Of a DNA stretch of 64,000 nucleotides, positions 1 to 6,783 are shown one piece after another. The notes beneath the pieces were generated by a model, which worked only from the letters and a program-made list of their open reading frames with translations, did no database searches and was not told the DNA's origin. Where the stretch lies: positions 1,582,001-1,646,000 of the forward strand of contig JACKEN010000001.1 of the NCBI GenBank assembly GCA_020632995.1, in the 5' to 3' direction. Every line of letters starts with the position of its first letter. Position 1 is the first letter of the stretch. A program made the position numbers and the translations under genes. This DNA comes from Deltaproteobacteria bacterium. GTDB lineage: Bacteria > Myxococcota > Kuafuiibacteriia > Kuafuiibacteriales > Kuafuiibacteriaceae.

Positions 1-850
1 CCTGTGCGACGTGGGGATGCCCGACGGCGACGGTTACACCATCTGCACCACGCTCAAGCAGCAGGCGACCACCGGGCACATCCCCGTGGTGCTCCTCGGA
101 GGCGGCGCCAACGCGGTGGATGTGGGCCGAGCGACCGCGGCCCAGGCCGACGGCCACGCCCGAAAGCCGTTCGATCCGGCCGAGCTGATCCACCTCGTGA
201 AGCAGCTCACCGGGGTGCCGGTGGACGGAGACCGCCCGCTCACCTTCGCCGCCGCCCTCGCCCGCCGTCAGGCGCCAGCGCCAGCGCCGGCCGCCGCGTC
301 TCCCTTCAGCCCGCCCCAGGTGCCCCCGGCCTCCGCCGACATCCCGATCGCCAGCGCCGACATCGACGTCGAGGAGGAGCTGGTGATCGAGGACGTGGAG
401 ATGGTGGAGGAAGGCAACTTCGCCGCCGGTCCCAGCCTCGAGCCCCCCACCCCGCCCTCGGAGCTCGGGCCCCGGCCCAACGTGGACGTCTGGTCGCTCG
501 CCGACGGCAGCCCGCCCCCGCTGGACGACGAGCCGCAGGAGCTGGGGTCCGACGCCCTCGAGGTCGTCGAGCCGCCGGTGTCGCCCTTCAGCGCGCCCGC
601 CCGCGAGATCCAGGACGAAGAGCCCACCCGGGACATGCGCCAGTCGGGCACCGCCCGCGTGGTGGACGCCCTCGCCGCCGCGGCCGCGCCGCGTGTGGCC
701 GACGTGGTGGCCCCCGCCGCCCCCGGCCTCTCCCGCGGGGAGCTGGTGGCCCTCGCTCGCGAGGTCATCGAGCAGGTGGCGTGGGAGGTGGTGCCGGAGC
801 TGGCCGAGACCATCATCCGCGAGGAGCTGCACCGCCTCGTCGGGGATTAG
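1..850 (+). CDS. Response regulator receiver protein, 5' partial
   Basis: The gene enters from the left edge; the reading frame is open from base 2. The first visible residues, LCDVGMPDGDGY, match the phospho-acceptor segment of a CheY-like receiver domain, so the Asp in CDV is the likely phosphorylation site. The conserved Lys follows in the segment HARKPF. About 170 residues of acidic, Pro/Ala-rich linker come next, ending in an amphipathic tail (EVIEQVAWEVVPELAETIIREEL). From memory, myxobacterial stand-alone response regulators often carry a similar helix. No DNA-binding or enzymatic output domain is visible, so it probably acts by protein interaction. The N-terminal part of the receiver lies outside the window. 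Confidence 0.85.
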   Translation, partial: LCDVGMPDGDGYTICTTLKQQATTGHIPVVLLGGGANAVDVGRATAAQADGHARKPFDPAELIHLVKQLTGVPVDGDRPLTFAAALARRQAPAPAPAAASPFSPPQVPPASADIPIASADIDVEEELVIEDVEMVEEGNFAAGPSLEPPTPPSELGPRPNVDVWSLADGSPPPLDDEPQELGSDALEVVEPPVSPFSAPAREIQDEEPTRDMRQSGTARVVDALAAAAAPRVADVVAPAAPGLSRGELVALAREVIEQVAWEVVPELAETIIREELHRLVGD

Positions 851-914
851 CACGGCGCAGCCACCGGGTCGGAGCACCGGAGCCCGTCAGTGCACGGGGA
901 CACCGACGCCCGCG

Positions 915-981
915 GCCTGATGCCTGCGGCCTGATGCCTGCGGCCTGATGCCTGCGGCCTGATGCCTGCGGCCTGATGCCT
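915..981. repeat. Tandem 14-bp repeat, about 4.8 copies
   Basis: The unit GCCTGATGCCTGCG is repeated head to tail without interruption at 915, 929, 943 and 957, and the fifth copy (971) breaks down after ten bases. It lies just after the stop of the response-regulator gene and before the inverted CCTGTCTCTG element. The whole 851-1341 gap holds only repeats of this CCTG-rich type, and I see no gene in it. Confidence 0.9.
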
Positions 982-984
982 CGG

Positions 985-1099
985 GCCTGAACCCTGTCTC
1001 TGAAGCCTGACGCCCGCGTCCGCTACGGACCTCGGACATCATCCAGGCGCGCACGCAACGCACCTCGCGGCGCCGTGGCTTCAGGCAGCAGAGACAGGG
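985..1099. repeat. Inverted CCTGTCTCTG / CAGAGACAGG element, copy A
   Basis: The left core CCTGTCTCTG is at 993-1002 and its exact reverse complement CAGAGACAGG at 1089-1098, with 86 bases between them. The arms extend outward imperfectly (CCCTGTCTCTGAAGCC against GGCTTC plus CAGAGACAGGG), so RNA from either strand could fold. The element sits between two genes that point at each other. The same pair of cores recurs near 30.4 kb and 51.2 kb, also between convergent genes. Confidence 0.75.
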
Positions 1100-1302
1100 T
1101 TCAGGCAGCAGAGACAGGGTTCAAGCATCAGGCCGCAGGGCGCAGGCACCAGAGACAGGGCGCAGGCACCAGAGACAGGGCGCAGGCACCAGAGACAGGG
1201 CGCAGGCACCAGAAGACAAGGCGCAGGCACCAGAAGACAAGGCGCAGGCACCAGAGACAAGGCGCAGGCACCAGAGACAAGGCGCAGGCACCAGAGACAG
1301 GG
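1080..1302. repeat. Tandem 20/21-bp array, about 11 units
   Basis: Units of 20 or 21 bases follow each other directly. Two read TTCAGGCAGCAGAGACAGGG, one is a degenerate TTCAAGCATCAGGCCGCAGGG-like unit, then eight are variants of CGCAGGCACCAGAGACAGGG, some with AGAAGACAAGG in place of AGAGACAGGG. Nearly every unit carries the right-arm core CAGAGACAGG or a one- to two-base variant. There are no spacers, so this is not CRISPR. It ends about 40 bases beyond the stop codon of the convergent beta-helix gene. Confidence 0.9.
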
Positions 1303-1341
1303 CTCGGGCTCCAGGACCTTGGCTCCACCCGGGCTGCTCGC

Positions 1342-2766
1342 TCAGCGCCTCCGCCGCGCCACGAACCACAGCACGAGCACTCCGAGCGCGGCGCCGGAGG
1401 TGTCGCGGGCCCCCCGGCAGCTGCAACCCGAGCTGTCGGGCTGAGGGACCGAGCCCGCATCGGCAAGCTGGCCTGCATCTACCGCCACCCCGCCGTCGGC
1501 CGGCGCCCCCGCGTCTCCAGCGTCCGCAACCTCGCCTGCGTCCTCTGGTTCCGGGCCGGCGTCCACGTCCTGCCCCGCGTCCTCGGGCGGCCCGGCGTCC
1601 GGGAGCGCCGCCACCAGCTCGAGGGCGCCGACGTCCAGCGCGCCGTCCACCGCGCGAGGCGCGAGGGCCATCGGGTGCCGATACTCGAGGGTGGGGACGA
1701 GCGAGACCGCGCCGTCGCTCCCCGGAGCCGACCCCATGTCCACCGGCGCGCTCCCCGGCACCGGGCGCCAGTCGTAGCCCGCGCCGTCGACGAGGACCGA
1801 CAGGTCGGGCGTCAAGTTGCCTTGCTCGCGGGTCACCACGCCCCCGCTGATCAGGGCGCCCTGGCCGATGAAGAGGTTGTTCACCACGTCCAGCTCGACG
1901 GGCGCGGTGGCGGAGATGAACGTGCCGCGCCCAAGGCGGTTCACCACCGTGTTGTGGCTCAGGAACACGCGCTGCTCCGGCCACTGGGTCCCGTCGCCGC
2001 CGATCGAGATGACGGTGGCGTTGTTGGAGCTGGTGCCCTGCTCGATGAGGTTGCCGATGACGTAGGCGGTGCCGCCCTGGGGGAGCTGGAGCTCGTAGCT
2101 GCTGGGCCCGCCCTCCGCGGTGAGGCGATTGTAGAGGACGAAGTTGTTGCGCGCCCGGGTCTTCAACAGGTGCCCGCTGTCCCCGAGGCCGCTCGCGAGG
2201 GCGTGGGACCAGTTGCCCTGGAACGTGAGGGTGTCGATGCCGTTGATGTAGACGTTGTGGGTGTAGCCGACGTCGCCGCGGCCGTTGCCGACGAACTCGT
2301 TGCCCTCGATGAGGGCGGTGTCGTCGGCGTGATTGCCGCCCAGGATCCCATCCTCGTTGTCGCGGAGCACGCAGCCGCGCACCACCAGGTGCCCCGCCCC
2401 CTGCCACCGGATCCCCGCGCCGTTCCCGTCCGGCACCGAGGCCCCCACCAGCTCGACGTTCTCGAGGGTGATGTCCGCCCCGTCGAGGATGAAGATCCCC
2501 TTGCCGCCCTGCCGGGTGAGGGCGCGGCCGGTCATGTCGATCACCGGGCGGCCGCCCACCCCGCGGATGGTGAGGCGGTCCGCGCTCCAGACCACCTCCT
2601 CGTGGTAGGTGCCGGCCACGATCTCCACCGTGTCGCCGTCCTGGGCCGCCGCCGCCGCGGCCGCGATCGTCTCGTAGGCCTCCCCCGGCCCGACGCGGAG
2701 CTGAGCGAAGGCTGGGGTGGTGAGGGCGGCGAGGGCCAGGGCGCTGAGCGGGAGGGTGGCGCGCAT
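1342..2766 (-). CDS. Exported right-handed beta-helix protein with MYXO-CTERM-like tail
   Basis: The ATG at 2766 begins a clear signal peptide (MRATLPLSALALAAL then AFA). Residues of roughly 25-330 form a parallel beta-helix type repeat region rich in short motifs such as GNEFVGNG, NNFVLYN and HNTVVN, typical of pectate-lyase-like or disaggregatase-type surface proteins. An Asp-Ala-Gly-rich linker follows. The C-terminus has a GCSC motif, a hydrophobic helix and a final Arg run, the tripartite layout of MYXO-CTERM sorting tails, so the protein is probably anchored or processed at the cell surface. An upstream extension of 47 codons is open but lacks export features. No catalytic residues can be assigned with confidence; binding or cleaving of polysaccharide is possible. 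Confidence 0.85.
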   Translation of the reverse strand: MRATLPLSALALAALTTPAFAQLRVGPGEAYETIAAAAAAAQDGDTVEIVAGTYHEEVVWSADRLTIRGVGGRPVIDMTGRALTRQGGKGIFILDGADITLENVELVGASVPDGNGAGIRWQGAGHLVVRGCVLRDNEDGILGGNHADDTALIEGNEFVGNGRGDVGYTHNVYINGIDTLTFQGNWSHALASGLGDSGHLLKTRARNNFVLYNRLTAEGGPSSYELQLPQGGTAYVIGNLIEQGTSSNNATVISIGGDGTQWPEQRVFLSHNTVVNRLGRGTFISATAPVELDVVNNLFIGQGALISGGVVTREQGNLTPDLSVLVDGAGYDWRPVPGSAPVDMGSAPGSDGAVSLVPTLEYRHPMALAPRAVDGALDVGALELVAALPDAGPPEDAGQDVDAGPEPEDAGEVADAGDAGAPADGGVAVDAGQLADAGSVPQPDSSGCSCRGARDTSGAALGVLVLWFVARRRR

Positions 2767-2837
2767 CGGACCCGACGATGGCACGCCCGAGGGGCGGGAG
2801 CCATCGCCCCGCGGGCCTGAACGCCCGCGCCATCGTC

Positions 2838-2871
2838 CGTCCGGATTTCGGACGCGTCCGGATTTCGGACG
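2838..2871. promoter_or_regulatory. Two abutting identical 17-bp palindromes
   Basis: CGTCCGGATTTCGGACG occurs twice back to back (2838-2854 and 2855-2871). Each copy is a perfect dyad, CGTCCG / CGGACG around GATTT. The pair lies in the gap between the divergent beta-helix gene (start 2766) and the Rpn-type gene (start near 2930), a natural place for a shared operator binding a dimeric regulator. A short hairpin role is also possible. No promoter boxes are convincing here. Confidence 0.5.
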
Positions 2872-2929
2872 CGCTCGGGCTCGATCGAGGGGCCGAGCGC
2901 CTGGCACGCGTCCTGCTCTTCTCGGCGTC

Positions 2930-3937
2930 GTGGCGCGGGGGCGACAGCGCGGTGGGCAGCGGCTGCAGTCACCGCATGATCTGCTCTTCCAGGTGGCGTT
3001 TCAGGATCCGGAGGTCGTCCGCGCAGAGCTGAAGGCCGTCTTGCCGCCCGAGCTCTTCGCGCAGGTAGACTTCACGACGCTGACGCCGCTTCGAAACCGC
3101 TCGACCCACGATGACCTCAGCGAGACCACGAACGACACCCTCTACCGTGTCCGGGTCGGTGGCGCCGAGGCATACGTGTGGTTCTTGATGGAGCACCAGT
3201 CGACGGCGGACCGCCTGATGGGCTTCCGGTTGCTCCGCTACATGGTCGGGGCGTGGAACGACCACATCAAGGGCGAGGGACGGGCGGCGCAAGGGAGCTT
3301 GCCCCTCATCATCCCGGTGGTGGTGCTGCACGACCCGGACGGTCGGACCGCGCCGACCCGGTTCGCGGAGCTCTACGACGCCCCGGGGTGGCTCCTGACG
3401 CTGGTCCGGCCCCTGGCCCCGGACTTCACGTACCTGGTGGACGACCTGATGTCGGTGGACCACGACACCATCGAGGGCCGGTCCCGGTCGGCGGTGTATC
3501 GGCTGGCCCTGTGGCTGCTCCGAACCCGTGGGAATGGCGAGGAGAATCGGTTCGCGGCGTACGTCGAGGCGTGGGAGGCGCTCGCGCCGGAGCACAAGAG
3601 CTCCTTCGTGGAGGCGTTCTTGAGGTATGTTGTGGAGGTCAGCTCGGAGGCGGAGCCGATGCCGCTGCGTGCGGCGATGGCGGCCAGCCCGAGGTTCGAG
3701 GAGGCGATCGTGACTTATCGGGAGCAACTGGAGCAGCGCGGTGAGCAGCGAGGACTCGAGAAAGGCATCCAGCTGGGGCAGGCAGCGATGCTGCTTGCTC
3801 AGCTGACAGACAAGTTCGGGACCCTGCCGGACGACGTCACGAGCCGGCTGAACCAGGGCTCCGACGCCGACCTGAAGCGCTGGGCCCACCGCATCCTCCG
3901 CGCGGACACCCTCGTAGAGGTCTTCGACGACGCCTGA
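2930..3937 (+). CDS. Rpn family recombination-promoting nuclease / PD-(D/E)XK putative transposase
   Basis: The N-terminus reads PHDLLFQVAFQDPE, the usual opening of the Rpn/Transposase_31 family. It is followed by the nuclease core: an Asp in TNDTLYRVRV and the Glu and Gln of FLMEHQST, the expected metal-binding residues of this PD-(D/E)XK group. A charged segment (EQRGEQRGLEKGIQLGQ) leads into a C-terminal domain like DUF4351. Known relatives (RpnA-E of E. coli) are DNA endonucleases that promote RecA-independent recombination; they are not part of a true insertion sequence. No ATG precedes the conserved start; GTG at 2930 is the most reasonable, since the longer open frame would overlap the divergent signal-peptide gene. 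It ends three bases before the convergent rsmI stop. Confidence 0.82.
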   Translation: MARGRQRGGQRLQSPHDLLFQVAFQDPEVVRAELKAVLPPELFAQVDFTTLTPLRNRSTHDDLSETTNDTLYRVRVGGAEAYVWFLMEHQSTADRLMGFRLLRYMVGAWNDHIKGEGRAAQGSLPLIIPVVVLHDPDGRTAPTRFAELYDAPGWLLTLVRPLAPDFTYLVDDLMSVDHDTIEGRSRSAVYRLALWLLRTRGNGEENRFAAYVEAWEALAPEHKSSFVEAFLRYVVEVSSEAEPMPLRAAMAASPRFEEAIVTYREQLEQRGEQRGLEKGIQLGQAAMLLAQLTDKFGTLPDDVTSRLNQGSDADLKRWAHRILRADTLVEVFDDA

Positions 3938-3940
3938 GCG

Positions 3941-4780
3941 CTACTCCGCCCCCTCGGCCTGGATCGCCACCAGGAGCTGATACGCCTGCTTCTTCGGCAC
4001 CCCATGCGCGGCGGCGAGGGCCTTGGCCGCGTCGGCCGCCCGCACCCCCTGGGCCAGCAACGCCCGGGCCTGGGTCTCGAGATCCTCGGCCGCCTCCTGA
4101 GCCTCACCCGGGCGCGCGCCCTCCACCACGATGACCACCTCGCCCTTCGGGGCCTCCACAAAGCGCGCCGCCAGCTCGGCCAGGGTGCCCCGCTCGAAGG
4201 TCTCGAAGCGCTTGGTGAGCTCCCGCGCCACCACCGCCCGCCGGGTACCCAGGCTCCGCTCCAGGTTCTGCAAGGTCTCCTGCAGGCGACGCGGCGACTC
4301 GTAGAGCACCAGGGTGTACGGCGCGCCCCGCAGGTCCGCCAGGGCCTCCGCCTGCTCGGAGGCCTTGCGCGGTAGGAACCCGAGGAACAGCACCCGGTGG
4401 GTGGGCAGCCCCGCTCCGACCATGGCGGCGAGCATGGCGCTCGCCCCCGGCACCGGCTCCACCCGGATCCCGGCCGCGACCGCCTCCGCCACCAGCTCCG
4501 CCCCCGGGTCGCTCAACAGCGGGGTCCCCGCGTCGCTCACCAGGGCCACCGACTCCCCCTCTGCCAGGCGCGCGAGCAGCCGCCGAGCTACTGCGTCGTC
4601 GCTGTGGGCATGAAAGGCAACCTGCGGCGTGCCGATGCCATGAGCGGTCAAGAGGGTGCGGGTGACGCGGGTGTCCTCGCACGCGATCACCGCCACCTCC
4701 TTCAGGATCCGCACCGCCCGGAGCGTGATGTCCTCCAGGTTCCCGATCGGCGTGGACACCACGTAGAGGACGCCACTCAT
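3941..4780 (-). CDS. rsmI: 16S rRNA (cytidine(1402)-2'-O)-methyltransferase RsmI
   Basis: This 279-residue protein begins with LYVVSTPIGNLEDITLRA and contains CEDTRVTRTLL, SDAGTPLLSDPG and PGASAMLAA, the hallmark S-adenosylmethionine-binding segments of the RsmI/YraL branch of the tetrapyrrole-methylase fold. The enzyme 2'-O-methylates C1402 in the decoding centre of 16S rRNA. The length matches the family. The start is the ATG at 4780, 18 bases downstream (in the minus direction) of the palindromic element that separates it from the yraN-like gene. rsmI next to yraN is a common arrangement in bacteria, which supports both calls. Confidence 0.95.
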   Translation of the reverse strand: MSGVLYVVSTPIGNLEDITLRAVRILKEVAVIACEDTRVTRTLLTAHGIGTPQVAFHAHSDDAVARRLLARLAEGESVALVSDAGTPLLSDPGAELVAEAVAAGIRVEPVPGASAMLAAMVGAGLPTHRVLFLGFLPRKASEQAEALADLRGAPYTLVLYESPRRLQETLQNLERSLGTRRAVVARELTKRFETFERGTLAELAARFVEAPKGEVVIVVEGARPGEAQEAAEDLETQARALLAQGVRAADAAKALAAAHGVPKKQAYQLLVAIQAEGAE

Positions 4781-4798
4781 GCCGCCTGTTTAGCACTT

Positions 4799-4970
4799 GC
4801 AGGTCATCGGAGAAGTATCCCATGCGATCCGCGGAGCGACTTTTCGTGGAACGGCTCGACGAAGAGGGAGCATATCTGGCCATACGCGACCGATGAGAGG
4901 CGAAGCCGTTCGGGCCGTTCCACGGAAAACGAGCCCGCGCAGCGCGTGGGGGACTTCTCCGATGGCCTGC
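4799..4970. repeat. 172-bp imperfect palindrome, MITE-like
   Basis: Two 57-base arms (4799-4855 and 4914-4970) are inverted copies of each other, with 44 of 57 positions matching by hand count and perfect agreement at the outer GCAGG-CATCGGAGAAGT and inner CGTGGAACGGC stretches. The 58-base centre is not repeated. The element begins one base after the yraN-like stop codon and ends 18 bases before the rsmI start, so it fills the whole gap. It could be a miniature inverted-repeat element or a very long transcript hairpin. No second copy is visible in this window. Confidence 0.75.
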
Positions 4971-4971
4971 T

Positions 4972-5433
4972 CTAGTGGCCGGCGTCGAAGGCGTCCTTGA
5001 ACAGGGACACCGCCCACTCCCCGTCAGGGGTGGGCTGCACGCTGACCACGTCGAAGCGCACCATGGGGAGCGCGCCCGGCGCGAAGGCCATGAGGAACGC
5101 GGTGGCGGCCCGCACCACGTGGCGCTGCTTGGCCCGCCCCACCGTCTCCTCAGGGCGCCCGTAGTCGCGGCGGCTCCGGGCCCGCACCTCGACGAAGCAC
5201 AGGATCTCACCGTCCCACGCCACGCGATCGATCTCCGCGCCCGCCGCGCGCCAGTTGCGCTCGATGATGTGGTAGCCGGCGCGGATCAGGTGGTCCTCGG
5301 CGACCATCTCCTGCGCGTACCCGAAGGTCTGAGTGGGGCTCGGCACGACGCCGGCTGCCACTGCACTCCCCGTGCCGGCCCGCGGGCCCTCCGACCTGCG
5401 CCGACGTCCGCACGATGCCGCGGACTCCCCCAT
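4972..5433 (-). CDS. YraN / UPF0102 family endonuclease-like protein
   Basis: The core segment EMVAEDHLIRAGYHIIERNWRAAGAEIDRVAWDGEILCFVEVRARS matches the YraN family, including the Glu-Ile-Asp and Phe-Val-Glu-Val-Arg residues that form a PD-(D/E)XK-like active site (…AEIDRVA…FVEVRAR). The function is unproven; members look like Holliday-junction resolvase relatives. The start is uncertain: ATG 5433 gives 153 residues, while GTG 5346 gives 124, closer to the usual length of about 120, and a TTG at 5460 is also open. The gene is divergent from the Fis-like gene at 5471, and its stop touches the palindromic element. Confidence 0.85.
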   Translation of the reverse strand: MGESAASCGRRRRSEGPRAGTGSAVAAGVVPSPTQTFGYAQEMVAEDHLIRAGYHIIERNWRAAGAEIDRVAWDGEILCFVEVRARSRRDYGRPEETVGRAKQRHVVRAATAFLMAFAPGALPMVRFDVVSVQPTPDGEWAVSLFKDAFDAGH

Positions 5434-5470
5434 TGACGGGGCGCCCACGAGGGGGCGCAATCACCCGTCC

Positions 5471-5782
5471 ATGCCCGCCCTCGCCCCGCTGACCCTGGCC
5501 CCCGAACCCGTCCACGACGCCGAGCCCCCCGCCGGCTCGCTGGAGGAGATGGTGTTGGCTCGGCTCCGGGACTACGCGGCGTGCCTGCAGGGGCACGAGG
5601 CCAAGGATCTTTACGCGCTGATCATGCCGCAGCTCGAGCGCCCGCTCGTGCGGGTCGCGATGGAGCTCGCGGAGGGCAAGCAGGTGCACGCCGCTGCGAT
5701 GCTCGGCATCCACCGGAACACCCTCAGGAAGCGCCTCGAGGCCCTCGGCCTCGACGCCGACGGGCAGCCGAAGGTGTCCTGA
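5471..5782 (+). CDS. Fis-family helix-turn-helix protein
   Basis: The protein has 103 residues from the ATG at 5471. Its C-terminal third, LVRVAMELAEGKQVHAAAMLGIHRNTLRKRLEALGL, is a HTH_8/Fis-type DNA-binding domain in which NRNTLRKRL-type residues form the recognition helix. The N-terminal half contains an alpha-helical segment (LEEMVLARLRDYAACL) like the Fis dimerisation helices. There is no sigma54-interaction domain, so it resembles small Fis-like nucleoid or response factors. Its TGA overlaps the ATG of the next gene (TGATG), so the two are translationally coupled, and it may regulate the downstream run of biosynthetic genes. Confidence 0.8.
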   Translation: MPALAPLTLAPEPVHDAEPPAGSLEEMVLARLRDYAACLQGHEAKDLYALIMPQLERPLVRVAMELAEGKQVHAAAMLGIHRNTLRKRLEALGLDADGQPKVS

Positions 5783-6507
5783 TGTCTCGGCCCAACATCC
5801 TCATCACGGTGGACACCGGGGCCGAGGATCGGCGCGGGGTGTCGTTCGAGAACGTGCACCTGAAGCGGGCCTACGTGGACGCGGTCGAGAAGGCGGGCGG
5901 GGTCCCGCTCCTCGTGGCGCCCACCGACGATCCCGAGCTGATCGGGCACCTCATCCAGCTGATGTGCGGGCTGGTGGTGACCGGCGGCGCGTTCGACATC
6001 CCCCCGGATCGCTACGGGCACGAGCACCGCGCCCTGCGCCGGGACGCCACGAAGCCCCGACGCACCGAGTTCGAGGCCCGCCTGATCGAGGGCGCGCTCG
6101 CCCGCGCCCGCCCGGTGCTCGGGATCTGCGGGGGCATGCAGCTGTTGAACGTGGTGCTGGGCGGGACGCTGTTGCAGGACATCGCCGAGGCCCACCCCGA
6201 CGCCCTCCCCCACGAGCAGGCCAGCTCCCCCGCCAAGCCCGATCACTCGGTGCTCGTGGTGCGGGACACCCCCCTCGAGGCGATGGCCGGCCGGACCGAG
6301 CTCCAGGTGAACTCCACCCACCACCAGGCGGTGGACACCCTGGGCCGCGATCTGGAGGTGTGGGGGCGCGCCCCCGACGGGATCATCGAGGCGATCGGCA
6401 TGGTGGGTGCCCCTGAGATCTGCGGTGTACAGTGGCACCCCGAGCTGTTGGGCGACGCGGTGAGCGACGCCCTGTACAGCCACCTGGTCGCCCGGTCCTG
6501 CCGCTAG
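5782..6507 (+). CDS. Gamma-glutamyl-gamma-aminobutyrate hydrolase-like class I glutamine amidotransferase (peptidase C26)
   Basis: The ATG at 5782 overlaps the previous stop. The 241-residue protein shows LGICGGMQLLN with the nucleophilic Cys, and QWHPELL supplying the catalytic His and Glu, the triad of class I amidotransferases. The N-terminal segment and the DIPPDRYGHEHRALRRDATKPRRTEFE stretch place it in the PuuD/peptidase C26 group, which hydrolyses gamma-glutamyl amide bonds. The substrate is unknown here. It lies 26 bases before a carrier-protein gene on the same strand, so it may belong to that biosynthetic operon, but simple co-location with the Fis-like gene is as likely. Confidence 0.88.
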   Translation: MSRPNILITVDTGAEDRRGVSFENVHLKRAYVDAVEKAGGVPLLVAPTDDPELIGHLIQLMCGLVVTGGAFDIPPDRYGHEHRALRRDATKPRRTEFEARLIEGALARARPVLGICGGMQLLNVVLGGTLLQDIAEAHPDALPHEQASSPAKPDHSVLVVRDTPLEAMAGRTELQVNSTHHQAVDTLGRDLEVWGRAPDGIIEAIGMVGAPEICGVQWHPELLGDAVSDALYSHLVARSCR

Positions 6508-6533
6508 CCTGCCGGCTGTGCTAAGCCAGCCCC

Positions 6534-6776
6534 GTGGACATCCGCACGCAGCTGTTGGCCTTCATCCAGGGCGAGCTGGCCAAGAACGCCCCCGACGTGG
6601 ACGTGGCGAGCGACTCGCTGGTGGAGACCGGGGTCATCGACTCGGTGGGCATCCTGAAGCTGGTGACGTTCATCGAGAAGACCTTCTCGGTGAAGATCGG
6701 CGACGACGAGCTCCTCCCCGAGAACTTCGACACCCTCGACGACGTGACCCGGCTCGTGGCCGACAAGGCCGGGTGA
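6534..6776 (+). CDS. Acyl / peptidyl carrier protein
   Basis: This 80-residue acidic protein has the carrier fold signature: SLVETGVIDSVGILKL, in which Ser37 of the DS motif is the expected phosphopantetheine attachment site, followed by IEKTFSVKIGDDELLPENFDTLDDV. It starts at GTG 6534 and ends seven bases before the flavoprotein gene, which also starts with GTG. With the two genes that follow it forms a carrier / dehydrogenase / adenylating-ligase trio. In that setting it probably holds an aminoacyl or acyl group during oxidation, and a fatty-acid synthase role is unlikely because no fab genes are near. Confidence 0.92.
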   Translation: MDIRTQLLAFIQGELAKNAPDVDVASDSLVETGVIDSVGILKLVTFIEKTFSVKIGDDELLPENFDTLDDVTRLVADKAG

Positions 6777-6783
6777 GGCGCCC

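Noticed and set aside
1080..1302. CRISPR array
   Set aside because: Units are directly adjacent with no unique spacers, vary in length by one base, and no cas genes are near.
1121..2833. Long overlapping open frames across the repeats and the beta-helix gene on both strands
   Set aside because: They translate to low-complexity Arg/Gly/Pro sequence, or into the tandem array itself, and are high-GC antisense shadows of the beta-helix gene.
2930..3937. Insertion-sequence transposase
   Set aside because: The Rpn family is a nuclease often labelled transposase; there are no terminal inverted repeats or target duplications around it.
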